Shown: positions 48,419-58,418 of the stretch, piece after piece | How the letters are laid out: every line of letters starts with the position of its first letter | Position numbering within the stretch: the first letter of the stretch is position 1 | Assembly (NCBI RefSeq): GCF_004145405.1 | Contig: NZ_SELQ01000003.1 | Coordinates: forward strand, 186,001-250,000 | DNA length: 64,000 nucleotides | Source of the DNA: Salipiger sp. IMCC34102 | GTDB taxonomy: Bacteria; Pseudomonadota; Alphaproteobacteria; Rhodobacterales; Rhodobacteraceae | Reading direction: 5' to 3' | Made by a program: the position numbers and the translations under genes | Notes under the pieces: model-generated | Database searches by the model: none | The model's input: the letters and a program-made list of their open reading frames with translations, nothing else | Told to the model about the DNA's origin: nothing

Positions 48419-49261
48419 ATGCAGCTTTCATCGAACCGGTTCACCCTTGGGGCCGCTGTGCTGGTGCTGGGGCTGCTTGCAGGCTGCGGGGATCGCACCG
48501 CGGCACTGCCCGGTTCCGTCGACGGCCAGACCGCGATGCAGATCTTCCAGCAGGGCGAACAGCGGCTGGCCGCGGGCAACCCCGAGGACGCCGCCTTCTT
48601 CTTCGGAGAGATCGAGCGGCTCTACCCCTATTCCGAGTGGGCCGAACGCGCGCTGATCATGCAGGCCTATGCCTACCACATGGACAGCGACTACCCCAAC
48701 AGTCGCGCCTCCGCGCAGCGGTTCCTCGATTTCTATCCGGCGCAACCGGATGCGGCTTACGCGCAATACCTGTTGGCCCTGTCCTACTACGACCAGATCG
48801 ACGAGGTTGGCCGCGACCAGGGCTTGACCTTCCAGGCCGCCCAGGCGCTGCGCACGGTGATCGAACAGTATCCCGACAGCGAATACGCCAGCCCTGCGGT
48901 CCTGAAGTTCGACCTGGCCTTCGATCACCTCGCCTCGAAGGAGATGGAGGTCGGACGCTACTACCTCAAGCGGCGCAATTATGCGTCCGCCGTGAACCGG
49001 TTCCGGGTCGTCGTCGAAGACTTCCAGACGACCACCCATACGCCCGAGGCGCTGCACCGTCTTGTGGAAAGCTACCTTTCGCTGGGCCTCACGAACGAGG
49101 CGCAGACCGCCGGGGCCATCCTGGGTGCAAACTATCCCGCGACCGAATGGTACCAGGACAGCTATGCCCTGCTGACCGGCCAAGGGCTCGAGGCGCGCGC
49201 GCAAGGCGACAGCTGGCTGGCCTCGATCTACCGGCAGGTGCTCAAGGGCGAATGGCTCTGA
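48419..49261 (+). CDS. bamD: Outer membrane assembly lipoprotein BamD
   Basis: 280 residues. A lipoprotein signal peptide ends in the lipobox LLAGC (Cys about residue 23), followed by tetratricopeptide repeats (QTAMQIFQQGEQRLAAGNPEDAAFFFGEIERLYP and on). BamD is the essential accessory of the BAM beta-barrel insertion machine at the inner face of the outer membrane. The ATG at 48419 starts the signal peptide after a G-rich site; an upstream TTG at 48401 is less likely. Confidence 0.94.
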   Translation: MQLSSNRFTLGAAVLVLGLLAGCGDRTAALPGSVDGQTAMQIFQQGEQRLAAGNPEDAAFFFGEIERLYPYSEWAERALIMQAYAYHMDSDYPNSRASAQRFLDFYPAQPDAAYAQYLLALSYYDQIDEVGRDQGLTFQAAQALRTVIEQYPDSEYASPAVLKFDLAFDHLASKEMEVGRYYLKRRNYASAVNRFRVVVEDFQTTTHTPEALHRLVESYLSLGLTNEAQTAGAILGANYPATEWYQDSYALLTGQGLEARAQGDSWLASIYRQVLKGEWL

Positions 49262-49279
49262 CCGCGACACACCCCTGAC

Positions 49280-50932
49280 ATGCTCCGCACGCTCGACATC
49301 CGTGACATGCTCATCATCGACCGGCTGGAGCTTGGCTTTCAGCCCGGTCTGAACGTGCTCACCGGCGAGACGGGGGCGGGCAAGTCGATCCTGCTCGACT
49401 CCCTGGGCTTCGTGCTTGGCTGGCGTGGCCGGGCCGAGTTGGTGCGGCAGGGCGCCGACCAGGGGGAGGTGACGGCAAGCTTCGATCTGCCCGCCGAACA
49501 TGCCGCCCACGCGGTCCTGCAGGAGGCCGGACTTCCCGACGGGCCGGAGCTAATCCTGCGCCGCGTGAACACCCGGGACGGGCGCAAGACCGCCTGGGTC
49601 AACGACCGCCGCGCCAGCGGGGAAGTCCTGCGCGCACTCTCCGACACGCTGGTCGAACTTCACGGCCAGCACGATGACCGCGGCCTGCTGAACCCGCGCG
49701 GCCACCGGGTGATGCTGGACACCTACGCGGGCCTCGACGCCGAACTCGATGCCACCCGCGCCGCCTGGTCCGCACTTGCGCGGGCCGCGAAGGAGCGCGA
49801 GGCCGCCGAGGCGCGCATCACAGAGATCCGCGCCGAAGAGGAGTACCTGCGTCACGCCGTGGGCGAACTCGACGCGCTCGACCCGCAGCCGGGAGAGGAG
49901 GCGACGCTCGACGTCGCGCGCCGTACCATGCAGGCCGCCGAACGGATCAAGACCGACGTGGCGCGCGCGGGCGAGGCGCTCGGCCTGCAAGGAGCCGAGG
50001 GCCTGATGTCGGATGCCAACCGCTGGCTGATCGGCGCCGCCGACAAGGCCGAAGGCCGGCTCGACGATCCGCTCGCCGCGATCGAACGCGCGATGCTGGA
50101 ACTCGACGCGGCGCAACGCGGCGTGCAGGATGCGCTCGACGCGCTGACCTTCGACCCCGCCGAGCTGGAAGCGACGGAGGAGCGTCTGTTCGCAATCCGC
50201 GGCCTGGCGCGCAAGCATGGCGTTCTGGCCGACGATCTGGGCGGTTTCGCCGCGGACCTGCGGGACCGGCTGGCCCTGCTGGACGGAAGCGAGCGCGATC
50301 TGGGCGATCTGCAGAAGGCCGGACGCGCGGCGCAGGTAAGCTACGATGCAGCGGCGGAGGCGTTGCACGCGGCGCGGGCCTCCGCGGCCGGCGGGTTGGA
50401 CGCCGCCATGGCCGCCGAACTGGCGCCCCTGAAGATGGAGCGCGCGGTCTTCCGCACCGAGATCGCCGCAGCGCCCGCCGGTCCCGAAGGGCGCGACGCG
50501 GTGGCCTTCACGGTCGCCACGAACCCCGGCGCGCCGCCCGGACCGCTCAACAAGATCGCATCGGGCGGGGAACTGTCGCGCTTCCTATTGGCCCTGAAGG
50601 TCTGCCTCAGCCAGGCGGGCCAGGGCGGTGTGACGATGATCTTCGACGAGATCGACCGCGGTGTCGGTGGGGCCACCGCCGACGCGGTCGGCCGTCGTCT
50701 GGCCGCGCTCGCGGGCGAAGGTCAGGTGCTGGTCGTCACCCACTCGCCACAGGTCGCGGCCTTGGGCGGACACCACTGGCGCGTGGAAAAGCGGCAAGGC
50801 GCGGAGGAGACGACCTCCACCGTCGTCCCCCTCGACGCAGACGACCGCATTACCGAGATCGCGCGCATGTTGTCCGGCGACACGATCACCGACGCCGCCC
50901 GCGCCGCCGCCCGCGCGCTGATGGCGCCCTGA
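49280..50932 (+). CDS. recN: DNA repair protein RecN
   Basis: 550 residues, SMC-like. The N-terminal Walker A GETGAGKSILLDSLGFVLG (about residue 33) and the C-terminal ABC signature ASGGELSRFLLALK, Walker B MIFDEIDRGVGG and VTHSPQVAALG flank a coiled-coil middle region. It acts in double-strand break repair. It lies 18 bases after bamD and is probably cotranscribed. Confidence 0.95.
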   Translation: MLRTLDIRDMLIIDRLELGFQPGLNVLTGETGAGKSILLDSLGFVLGWRGRAELVRQGADQGEVTASFDLPAEHAAHAVLQEAGLPDGPELILRRVNTRDGRKTAWVNDRRASGEVLRALSDTLVELHGQHDDRGLLNPRGHRVMLDTYAGLDAELDATRAAWSALARAAKEREAAEARITEIRAEEEYLRHAVGELDALDPQPGEEATLDVARRTMQAAERIKTDVARAGEALGLQGAEGLMSDANRWLIGAADKAEGRLDDPLAAIERAMLELDAAQRGVQDALDALTFDPAELEATEERLFAIRGLARKHGVLADDLGGFAADLRDRLALLDGSERDLGDLQKAGRAAQVSYDAAAEALHAARASAAGGLDAAMAAELAPLKMERAVFRTEIAAAPAGPEGRDAVAFTVATNPGAPPGPLNKIASGGELSRFLLALKVCLSQAGQGGVTMIFDEIDRGVGGATADAVGRRLAALAGEGQVLVVTHSPQVAALGGHHWRVEKRQGAEETTSTVVPLDADDRITEIARMLSGDTITDAARAAARALMAP

Positions 50933-51012
50933 TCGTCGTGCCGGTGCGCATCGTATCGACCTCGCGTCGCCGCGACCGGCAGAGCATTCCCAGCTTCGGA
51001 ACGCGTCAGCCC

Positions 51013-51069
51013 CTTCATCTGGCCAGATAAACTCCGGGGGAGCCCCGCAGGGGCGGGGGCAGAGCCCCC
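51013..51069 (-). repeat. Dispersed hairpin repeat, copy d
   Basis: Inverted copy of the element at 35872: GGGGGCTCTGCCCCC hairpin (51055-51069 on the minus strand), then CCCCCGGAGTTTATCTGG ending in ATCTGGCCAGAT and GAAG (51013-51040, identical over 28 bases). It lies between the convergent recN and FAD oxidase genes. Confidence 0.75.
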
Positions 51070-51134
51070 TCCGACCTGGCCGATCGCGCGCCGCAGGATA
51101 GCCCGACCGCCGCGGCGATCGCCTTGCGCGCGTT

Positions 51135-52514
51135 TCAGCCGCCGGGTTGTCGCAGCATCTTGCCCGGGTTCATCAAGCCGTCTGGGTCCAGCGCCCGCTT
51201 GATCTGGGCCATCACGTCCCAGCCCTCTCCATGCTCGCGGTCCATGTAGGCAAGCTTGCCCATGCCGATGCCGTGCTCGCCGGTCACGGTTCCGCCAAGG
51301 CGCAGCGCGCGCTCGGCCATCTGCGCCGACAGCGCCATCGCGGCGGCCCGATCCTCGGCGCTGTCGTCGTCGATCAGAAGGGCCGCGTGGAAATTGCCAT
51401 CGCCCACGTGCCCCAGGATCGGCCCGGGGACCCGGCTTGCGGCGATATCGGCCTGCGTTTCGGCGATGGCCTGCGCCAGAGCGCTGACGGGCACGCAGAC
51501 GTCCGTCACGATCGCCCGCTTGCCGGGATGGTGGGCGAGGATCGACCAGAATGCGCGGTGACGCATCTCCCACAGCTTGGTGCGCTCCTCGGGCCGGGTC
51601 GCGACTTGCGGATCGTCGCCGCCGCAGTCGCGCGCGATCTCCGCGAAGGTGGCGGCGTCCTCTGCGACCGAAGTCTCGCTGCCGTGGAACTCGACGAAAA
51701 GATGCGGCCGGTCCGCGAAATCCGTCTTGCTGGCCGCGGCGACCACCGCGACGCAGGTCCGGTCCAGGAATTCCATCCGGGCCACGGCGAGCCCCATCAG
51801 CGTCACTTGCGTCGCGGCCTCGACCGCCGCGGGCACGTCCCTGAAGGCGCAGACCGCGGAAGAGATCGCCTGCGGCTGTCCGTGCAGCCTCAGCGTCAGT
51901 TCCGTGATGATCCCCAAGGTTCCCTCGGCCCCCACGAAGAGGCCGGTCAGATCGTAGCCCGCGCTCGATTTCGCCGCGCGATTGCCGGTGCGGATGATGC
52001 GGCCATCCGCCAGCACGACTTCGAGGGCGGCCACGTTGTCGTGCATGGTCCCGTACCGCACGGTCGTCGTCCCCGACGCCCGGGTCGCGGCCATGCCGCC
52101 CAGGCTTGCGTTGGCACCGGGATCGACGGGAAAGAACAGGCCCGTGTCCCGAAGGTGGGTGTTCAGATCCTCCCGCGTGACGCCGGGCTGCACGACGGCG
52201 TCCCGATCCTCGGCATGGACGCAGAGGATCCGGTTCATCTTCGTTAAGTTCAGCGTCAGCCCGCCGTGCGGGGCCAAGGTGTGCCCCTCGAGCGACGTGC
52301 CCGCGCCGAAGGGAATGACCGGGCAGCCGTGATCGGCACAGATCCGGACGATGGCGCTGACCTCCTCGGTGTCGCGCGGCCAGGCGACGGCATCGGGCGG
52401 GGTCGGTGCGAAGTGACTTTCGGACTGGCCGTGCGCGTCCCGGTCGGCGGCGCGCAAGGACAACCGGTCGCCCAACAAGGGGGCAAGGGCATCAAGGGCC
52501 GAGGAAATCGTCAT
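51135..52514 (-). CDS. GlcD/DLD-family FAD-binding 2-hydroxyacid dehydrogenase
   Basis: 459 residues. An N-terminal FAD_binding_4 domain (CPVIPFGAGTSLEGHTLAPHGGLTLNL, VQPGVTREDLN, FPVDPGANASLGGMAATRASGT, LTGLFVGAEGTLGIITELTLRL) precedes a C-terminal cap domain ending GGTVTGEHGIGMGKLAYM...DPDGLMNPGKM. Such enzymes oxidise D-lactate or related D-2-hydroxyacids and reduce a cytochrome or quinone. Identity close to yeast-type D-lactate dehydrogenase is likely, but substrate cannot be fixed by sequence. The ATG at 52514 has GGAG 7 bases before; a GTG at 52541 is the alternative. Confidence 0.85.
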   Translation of the reverse strand: MTISSALDALAPLLGDRLSLRAADRDAHGQSESHFAPTPPDAVAWPRDTEEVSAIVRICADHGCPVIPFGAGTSLEGHTLAPHGGLTLNLTKMNRILCVHAEDRDAVVQPGVTREDLNTHLRDTGLFFPVDPGANASLGGMAATRASGTTTVRYGTMHDNVAALEVVLADGRIIRTGNRAAKSSAGYDLTGLFVGAEGTLGIITELTLRLHGQPQAISSAVCAFRDVPAAVEAATQVTLMGLAVARMEFLDRTCVAVVAAASKTDFADRPHLFVEFHGSETSVAEDAATFAEIARDCGGDDPQVATRPEERTKLWEMRHRAFWSILAHHPGKRAIVTDVCVPVSALAQAIAETQADIAASRVPGPILGHVGDGNFHAALLIDDDSAEDRAAAMALSAQMAERALRLGGTVTGEHGIGMGKLAYMDREHGEGWDVMAQIKRALDPDGLMNPGKMLRQPGG

Positions 52515-52603
52515 CGCGGGCTCCAAAAAGGGCGGTTGCACTGCTTTTGCGCAAGCTCCGAATACCCTAAACGGAGATGGATACGCAAAAAAGGGGTGCC
52601 GCG

Positions 52604-54283
52604 ATGCACGGCGAGCGGAGGAGCCTGACGGGCCACGCGAAACTGGCGGGCGATCTGCGGAGGGCCTGGCTTGCGATGAAGCTGCGCGGGCCGGGACAGG
52701 TTCAGTTCTGGTTCATCGCGCTGGTCCTGGGCATCGCCGCGGGGGGCGCCGCGGTCCTGTTCCGTATCGCCATCGACCTCGTCCAGCGCGTGGCCTACGG
52801 GACGGAGGACCCCACGCACCTCCACAGTTTCGTCACCGGCCTGCACTGGTCGCAGATCCTGATCGTGCCGATCCTGGGCGGGCTGATCGTCGGCCTGATC
52901 CTCGATCGCTTCATCGAGGACAGCCGCGTCCGCTCGGTCGCGGACGTGATCGAAGGAGCGGCCTTGCGCGAAGGCCGCGTGTCCTTTCGCGAAGGGCTCG
53001 CCTCCGGGGCGGCGAGCCTGCTGACGCTGGGCATGGGCGGCTCCTCCGGGCGCGAGGGGCCTGTGGTGCACCTCGCGGCCGTGATCTCGACCTGGATCTG
53101 CACCCGGATCCGGGCGGATGGCGTCACCGGGCGTGATCTTCTGGGCTGCGCGGTCGCCGCGGCCGTCTCGGCCAGTTTCAACGCGCCCATCGCAGGCGCG
53201 CTCTTCGCGCTGGAGGTCGTGCTGCGCCACTTCGCGGTCCATGCCTTCGCCCCCATCGTCATCGCCAGCGTCGCGGGCACGGTCGTCAGCCGGCTGGCGC
53301 TGGGGGACGTCACGCAGTTCATCATCGACCGCGACAACGTGCTTGCTTTCTATGTCGAGCTTCCGGCCTTTCTGATCCTCGGTCTGCTTTGCGGTCTGGT
53401 CGCCGTTGTCCTGATGCGGGCGATTTTCTGGACCGACAACCTCGGCAGTCAGCTGCAATACCGGTTGCGTATTCCCGCCTTCCTGCGGCCCACGCTGGCA
53501 GGGGCGATGCTGGGCCTCATGGCGATCTGGTATCCCCACATCATCGGCGTGGGCTACGAGACGACGATCACCGCACTGGCCGGAGGTCTTCTGCTGCACG
53601 AGGCGGTCATCTTCGTCATCCTGAAGGTGGCCGCCGTGGCGATCACCATGGGCGGGCGCATGGGCGGCGGGGTGTTTTCGCCATCCCTGATGATCGGGGC
53701 GCTGACGGGGCTGGCCTTCGGCCTCGTGGCGACCGGGTTGATGCCGGACCTGTCGGGCGACGGCACGCTCTACGCGCTGGCGGGGATGGGCGCCGTGGCG
53801 GCCGCCGTCCTGGGGGCGCCGATTTCGACCACGCTGATCGTGTTCGAGTTGACGGGGGACTGGCAGACCGGGCTTGCGGTCATGGTGGCGGTGTCGATGT
53901 CGACGGCACTGGCCTCGCGACTGGTGGAGCATTCCTTCTTCCTGCACCAGCTCGAACGGCGCGGCGTGCATCTCGCGGCCGGGCCGCAGGTCTACCTGCT
54001 GGGGACCTTCGTGGTGGGCAACGTCATGCGGCCGCTGTCCGATCCGCGTGCCGCCGCCGAAAGCGCCTGCCAGGAGTTGATCGCGGCGGGCACCTACGTC
54101 TCGGCCAGCGCCACGCTGGACCTCGCGATGCCGATCTTCGAACGGACCGGGGATCGCTTCATCCCCGTGGTCACCGTCAAGAAAGGCGAACCGCCCGTCC
54201 TGCAGGGCGCGCTGTTCCACGTGGATGCGCTGCGCGCCTTCAACCGCGCCCTTTCGGCGCGGTCCGCGGAAGAGCATTCCTGA
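52604..54283 (+). CDS. ClC-family chloride channel/antiporter
   Basis: 559 residues with about ten to twelve membrane helices. The anion selectivity sequence GSSGREGPVVHLAA includes the gating glutamate (about residue 151), and the later GGRMGGGVFSPSLMIGA (GxFxP) closes the filter. The C-terminus (about 460-559) is a weak CBS-like region. It transports chloride across the inner membrane. Start choice: the ATG at 52604 has AAGGGG 7 bases upstream; the ATG at 52577 has its purine site immediately adjacent and is less likely. Confidence 0.9.
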   Translation: MHGERRSLTGHAKLAGDLRRAWLAMKLRGPGQVQFWFIALVLGIAAGGAAVLFRIAIDLVQRVAYGTEDPTHLHSFVTGLHWSQILIVPILGGLIVGLILDRFIEDSRVRSVADVIEGAALREGRVSFREGLASGAASLLTLGMGGSSGREGPVVHLAAVISTWICTRIRADGVTGRDLLGCAVAAAVSASFNAPIAGALFALEVVLRHFAVHAFAPIVIASVAGTVVSRLALGDVTQFIIDRDNVLAFYVELPAFLILGLLCGLVAVVLMRAIFWTDNLGSQLQYRLRIPAFLRPTLAGAMLGLMAIWYPHIIGVGYETTITALAGGLLLHEAVIFVILKVAAVAITMGGRMGGGVFSPSLMIGALTGLAFGLVATGLMPDLSGDGTLYALAGMGAVAAAVLGAPISTTLIVFELTGDWQTGLAVMVAVSMSTALASRLVEHSFFLHQLERRGVHLAAGPQVYLLGTFVVGNVMRPLSDPRAAAESACQELIAAGTYVSASATLDLAMPIFERTGDRFIPVVTVKKGEPPVLQGALFHVDALRAFNRALSARSAEEHS

Positions 54284-54290
54284 GGTCGGA

Positions 54291-54635
54291 TCAGACCTCT
54301 TCGACGGTCACGTGCTCGGTGTCGAAGGCGAGGCGCCCCGCGATCCGGGCCACGTCCGATTTCGGGTCTTCGTAACACCACACCACGTTCTCCAACGTGG
54401 TGCTCTTGGTCACGATCGAGAAATAGCTCGCCTCGCCCTTGTAGGGGCAGGTGGTCGTCCGGTCGGTGCGGTCGAGGAAGGTGATCGCGATGTCCTCCCG
54501 CGGGAAGTAGGCCACCGGATCGTAACCCGTCTCCCTCAGCATGAGCACGTCGGAGCTTTCCCCCAGCACGGCCCCGCCGGCGCGGACGACCCAATGGCCG
54601 CTGGCCTGTTCAATCGTGATACGGTCGGTGCTCAT
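54291..54635 (-). CDS. DUF427 domain protein
   Basis: 114 residues with the DUF427 core: WVVRAGGAVLGESSDVLMLRETGYDPVAYFPREDI, then TTCPYKGEASYFSI and VWCYEDPKSDVARIAGRLAF. The fold is a small beta-rich domain; the biochemical role is unknown. The ATG at 54635 has AAGGACG 8 bases upstream. It follows aminopeptidase P on the opposite flank with convergent ClC on the other side; its stop is 8 bases from the ClC stop. Confidence 0.85.
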   Translation of the reverse strand: MSTDRITIEQASGHWVVRAGGAVLGESSDVLMLRETGYDPVAYFPREDIAITFLDRTDRTTTCPYKGEASYFSIVTKSTTLENVVWCYEDPKSDVARIAGRLAFDTEHVTVEEV

Positions 54636-54668
54636 CAAGTCGTCCTTCAGGTCTGCGGGCGGCAAATG

Positions 54669-56459
54669 TCACAACGGCGCGCAGGCCCGGACCAGCCAGT
54701 CCCGCGCCATCCCGTCCACCTGTGGCCCAATCAGCTTGAGTGTATCGGCATGATAGGCGTCTATCCAGCGCAATTCCGCCCCTGTCAGTTGGGACCTGTC
54801 GATCAGACGGCGATCCAGCGGGACATGGGTGAGCGTCTCGAAACACAATTGCGGACGATCGTCGCCGCCCGGCACCGCCGGCGCCTCCCGGGTGACGATC
54901 AGGTTCTCGATCCGGATCCCGTAGGCGCCCTCGCGGTAGTAGCCCGGTTCGTTCGACAGGATCATCCCCGGTTCCAGCGCCACCTTCGAGCGGCGGGAGA
55001 TGCCTTGCGGCCCTTCGTGCACGCTGAGGTAGGAGCCCACGCCATGCCCGGTCCCGTGATCGAAATCGAGCCCCGCTTCCCACAGCGGCATCCGCGCCAG
55101 CGCGTCGAGGTGTTGGCCCCCCACACCGCGGGCGAACCGCGCCCGGCTGACGGCGATCATGCCGCGCAGCACGCGGGTGTAGCGGTCGCGGTGCACGTCC
55201 TTTGGCGCGCCCACGATCACCGTGCGGGTGATGTCGGTGGTCCCGTCGAGGTACTGTCCGCCGCTGTCGATCAACAGAAGCTCGCCGGGGGTCACCGGGC
55301 GGTCGGTGGCTTCCGTCACCCGGTAATGCACGATGGCTCCGTGCGCGCCCGCGCCGCAGATCGTCTCGAAGCTGATGTCGCGCAAGAGCCCGGTGTCGCG
55401 GCGGAATTCCTCGAGCGCCTCAACCACGCGGATCTCCGTCAATTGACCAGACGGCGCCTCGGCGTCCAGCCAGGCCAGGAAACGCACCATCGCGGCCCCG
55501 TCGCGCAGGTGGGCGGCCTGCGCGCCGGCGATCTCGACCTCGGTCTTGCGCGCCTTGGGCAGGATGCAGGGATCGTCGGCCTCGATCACCTCCGCTTCGC
55601 CCTCGGCCAGGTGGCGGGCGATGGCGTCGGGGCAGGATCGCGGATCGATCCGCACGGGACCATCGAGCGTGGCAAGCGCATCCTCGAAGGCGTCGGGGTC
55701 CTGCACGGTGACCTGATCGCCCAGGTGACCCGACAGCCCTGCCACCTTGGCCGCCGGAGCGAAGAGATCGACCGTGCCGTCGGCATGGAGGATCGCCGTG
55801 CATTGCGGCACCGGGTTGCGCGGAATATCCGCGCCCCGGATGTTCAGCAGCCAGGCGATGCTGTCGGGCAAGGTCAGGATCCAGCTGCCCTTGGGCGTGT
55901 CCGCCGTCAGACGCGCGCGCTTCGCGGCATGGGTCTCGCCCGTGAACTCGACGGGGTGGGCGAAATAGGGGGCGTCGGGTCGTGCGGGGCGATCGGTCCA
56001 GAGCGGATCGATCTGGTTGGGCAGCGGGCAGAGGTCGATGGACTTGCCCGATAGCTTCTCGGTCAGATCCTCGATCTCGGCGGCGGTGTGCAGCCAGGGA
56101 TCGTATGCGATCGCGCCACCTTCGGGAAGCTGCTCGATCAGCCAGTCGGACAGCTTCGTCTCGGGCCAGTTCACCGGTGTGAAATCGCGCGCGGTCTGGT
56201 CGCGGACCTGCAGCCGGTAGCGCCCGTCGACGAAGATGCCCGCGACGTCGTGCAGAATGACCGCGAAGCCCGCCGAGCCGGTGAAGCCCGTCAGCCAGGC
56301 AAGCCGCTCGTCGCAGGGGGCCACGTATTCGCCTTGCCAGCGATCGGTCCTCGGGACCAGCACACCGTCGAGGTGCTGCTCCGCCAGCCGCGCACGAAGG
56401 GCGGCCAACCGCGCGGGCCCCTGGTCCGGTTCACTGCTTTGCGTGAAGGTCTGAAACAT
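54669..56459 (-). CDS. pepP: Xaa-Pro aminopeptidase (M24, PepP type)
   Basis: 596 residues, the long three-domain form. Two creatinase-like N-terminal domains (DRWQGEYVAPCDERLAWLTGFTGSAGFAVI; then PNPVPQCTAILHADG-type segment) precede the pita-bread peptidase domain with metal ligands in LLIDSGGQYLDGTTDITRTV (two Asp), GTGHGVGSYLSVHEGP (His) and the C-terminal Glu pair of SNEPGYY and RIENLIV. It removes N-terminal residues before proline. The start at 56459 gives MFQTFTQSSEPDQGPARLAALR. The gene lies 33 bases upstream of the DUF427 gene. Confidence 0.92.
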   Translation of the reverse strand: MFQTFTQSSEPDQGPARLAALRARLAEQHLDGVLVPRTDRWQGEYVAPCDERLAWLTGFTGSAGFAVILHDVAGIFVDGRYRLQVRDQTARDFTPVNWPETKLSDWLIEQLPEGGAIAYDPWLHTAAEIEDLTEKLSGKSIDLCPLPNQIDPLWTDRPARPDAPYFAHPVEFTGETHAAKRARLTADTPKGSWILTLPDSIAWLLNIRGADIPRNPVPQCTAILHADGTVDLFAPAAKVAGLSGHLGDQVTVQDPDAFEDALATLDGPVRIDPRSCPDAIARHLAEGEAEVIEADDPCILPKARKTEVEIAGAQAAHLRDGAAMVRFLAWLDAEAPSGQLTEIRVVEALEEFRRDTGLLRDISFETICGAGAHGAIVHYRVTEATDRPVTPGELLLIDSGGQYLDGTTDITRTVIVGAPKDVHRDRYTRVLRGMIAVSRARFARGVGGQHLDALARMPLWEAGLDFDHGTGHGVGSYLSVHEGPQGISRRSKVALEPGMILSNEPGYYREGAYGIRIENLIVTREAPAVPGGDDRPQLCFETLTHVPLDRRLIDRSQLTGAELRWIDAYHADTLKLIGPQVDGMARDWLVRACAPL

Positions 56460-56480
56460 GGCGCAGCGGCCCCCGTTCTC

Positions 56481-56507
56481 TGTTCCATAAATATCCCCGC
56501 CGGAGGC
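56481..56507 (-). repeat. Dispersed GCCTCCGGCGGG-type intergenic repeat, copy e
   Basis: On the minus strand GCCTCCGGCGGGGATATTTA then TGGAACA, between cobT and pepP. Same head as the copies at 1366 and 21435. Confidence 0.65.
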
Positions 56508-56528
56508 ACGGCCTCGGCACGAGGCCGT
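56508..56528 (-). terminator. Hairpin at the cobT stop codon
   Basis: Arms ACGGCCTCG (56508-56516) and CGAGGCCGT (56520-56528) pair perfectly over nine bases with a three-base loop, beginning at the last base of the cobT stop and running into repeat copy e. No T run follows, so it may be a processing or Rho-assisted 3' end. Confidence 0.45.
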
Positions 56529-58405
56529 CACCCGACGCGGCGCATTCCCAACACGCGCGCGCGCTTGCGCGGATCGCTGTCGAAGAGGCTGGCAAGCTGT
56601 TCGGTCATCGCCCCGGCCAGTTGTTCGACGTCGGTGATCGTCACGGCGCGGTCGTAGTAGCGGGTCACGTCGTGGCCGATGCCGATGGCGGCCAGTTCGA
56701 CGGCCTTGCGCTTCTCGATCATGGCGATCACGTCGCGCAGGTGCTTTTCGAGGTAATTCGCCGGGTTCACCGACAGGGTGCTGTCGTCGACCGGCGCCCC
56801 GTCCGAGATGACCATCAGCACCTTGCGCTGCTCGGGCCGCCCGGCAAGTCGCCGGTGCGCCCATTCCAGCGCCTCGCCGTCGATGTTTTCCTTCAGCAGG
56901 CCTTCCTTCATCATCAGCCCGAGGTTCGGCCGGGTCCGCCGCCAGGGCGCATCGGCGGACTTGTAGACGATGTGACGCAGGTCGTTGAGCCGTCCGGGGG
57001 CCGGTTCGCGCCCTTCCTTCAACCAGGCCTCGCGCGACTGGCCGCCTTTCCACGCCTTGGTGGTAAAGCCCAGGATCTCGACCTTGACGTTGCAGCGCTC
57101 CAGCGTCCGGGCCATGACGTCGGCGCAGATCGCCGCGATCGAGATCGGGCGCCCGCGCATCGAGCCGGAGTTGTCGAGCAAAAGCGTGACGACCGTGTCG
57201 CGAAACTCCATGTCCTTCTCGACCTTGAACGACAACGGCGTCGTGGGACTGGCCACGATGCGGGCAAGCCGTCCGGCGTCGAGGATCCCTTCCTCGAGGT
57301 CGAATTCCCACGTGCGGCTCTGCTTGGCCTGGAGGCGCCGTTGCAGCTTGTTGGCCAGTCGCGCCACGGCCCCCTTCAGCGGATCGAGCTGCTGGTCGAG
57401 GTAGGCGCGCAGGCGTTCCAGTTCTGCCGGTTCGGCCAAGTCCGCGGCGCCGATCTCCTCGTCGTATGCGGTGGTGAAAACGCGGTAATCGGGATCCGCA
57501 TCAGAGACCGGACCAGGCTGCGGCGGCTCCATCGGGGCCTCGCCCTCGGGCATCTCGGTCTCTTCGCCCAGGTCGTCGTCGGCCTGGTCATCCATGCTGA
57601 CCTCGGCCTGGGAGCTGTCCTGCTGCTGCTCCTGGGATTGCTCGGGACTGGCGTCCGCCTCGTCGCCGTCGCTGTCGTCCTCGCCGGTGGAATCGGGATC
57701 CTGCTCCTCGTCGGCGCCTTCCTCGGCCTCGTCCTCCTGGTCCTCGTCCGGCGCATCGGGGTCGTCGCCCAGCTGGTCACCGTAGCCCAGGTCCGAGATC
57801 ACCTGCCGCGCGAACTTGGCGAAGGCCCGCTGGTCGGACAGCGTGTCGCCCAAGTTATCGAGCGTACCGCCGGCCTGGTTCTCGATGAAGCCGCGCCACA
57901 GGTCCATGACGTTGGCGGCGGCGGGGGGCAGATCACGGCCCGTGGCGAGGTGGCGCACGAGGTATCCCGCGGCGACCGCGAGCGGTGCTTCCTCCGTCGA
58001 ACGCACGCTGTCGTAGCCCCGACGCTGCGCCTCCGTCGCGATGCGGGCGTCGATGTTGCCCGCGGTTCCCGGCATGGTGCGGGCGCCCACGGCCTCGACC
58101 CGGGCGGTTTCCATCGCGTCGTAGATGTCGCGCGCCATCTGGCCTTGCGGCGCGTAGCGGTTGTTGGTGGCGGCATCGTGGTACTTGTGGCGCAGCGCGT
58201 AGGCGTCCGCCGTGCCGCGCGCCAGAAGCACCTCGTCGCGGGTCATGCGGCGGCTGACCTGCGGCAGGCGGATGCTGTCGTTGGTCTGGCCCGCGGGATC
58301 GACCGAGTAGCTGACGGTCAACTCGGCGTCGTCGGCCAGCACCTTGGTGGCCTCGGCCAGCGCCTTCTTGAACGGATCGGCGGGATTGTCGCTGGGTTTG
58401 CGCAT
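56528..58405 (-). CDS. cobT: Cobaltochelatase subunit CobT
   Basis: 625 residues, usual for CobT. An N-terminal domain ([48 protein letters not shown]) is followed by a very acidic disordered stretch (about residues 215-300, Asp/Glu-rich) and a C-terminal von Willebrand A domain with the MIDAS motif DNSGSMRG. With CobS (AAA+) and CobN it inserts cobalt into hydrogenobyrinic acid diamide in the aerobic cobalamin pathway. CobN is not in the window. Confidence 0.95.
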   Translation of the reverse strand: MRKPSDNPADPFKKALAEATKVLADDAELTVSYSVDPAGQTNDSIRLPQVSRRMTRDEVLLARGTADAYALRHKYHDAATNNRYAPQGQMARDIYDAMETARVEAVGARTMPGTAGNIDARIATEAQRRGYDSVRSTEEAPLAVAAGYLVRHLATGRDLPPAAANVMDLWRGFIENQAGGTLDNLGDTLSDQRAFAKFARQVISDLGYGDQLGDDPDAPDEDQEDEAEEGADEEQDPDSTGEDDSDGDEADASPEQSQEQQQDSSQAEVSMDDQADDDLGEETEMPEGEAPMEPPQPGPVSDADPDYRVFTTAYDEEIGAADLAEPAELERLRAYLDQQLDPLKGAVARLANKLQRRLQAKQSRTWEFDLEEGILDAGRLARIVASPTTPLSFKVEKDMEFRDTVVTLLLDNSGSMRGRPISIAAICADVMARTLERCNVKVEILGFTTKAWKGGQSREAWLKEGREPAPGRLNDLRHIVYKSADAPWRRTRPNLGLMMKEGLLKENIDGEALEWAHRRLAGRPEQRKVLMVISDGAPVDDSTLSVNPANYLEKHLRDVIAMIEKRKAVELAAIGIGHDVTRYYDRAVTITDVEQLAGAMTEQLASLFDSDPRKRARVLGMRRVG

Positions 58406-58418
58406 GGGTGGCTCCGGG

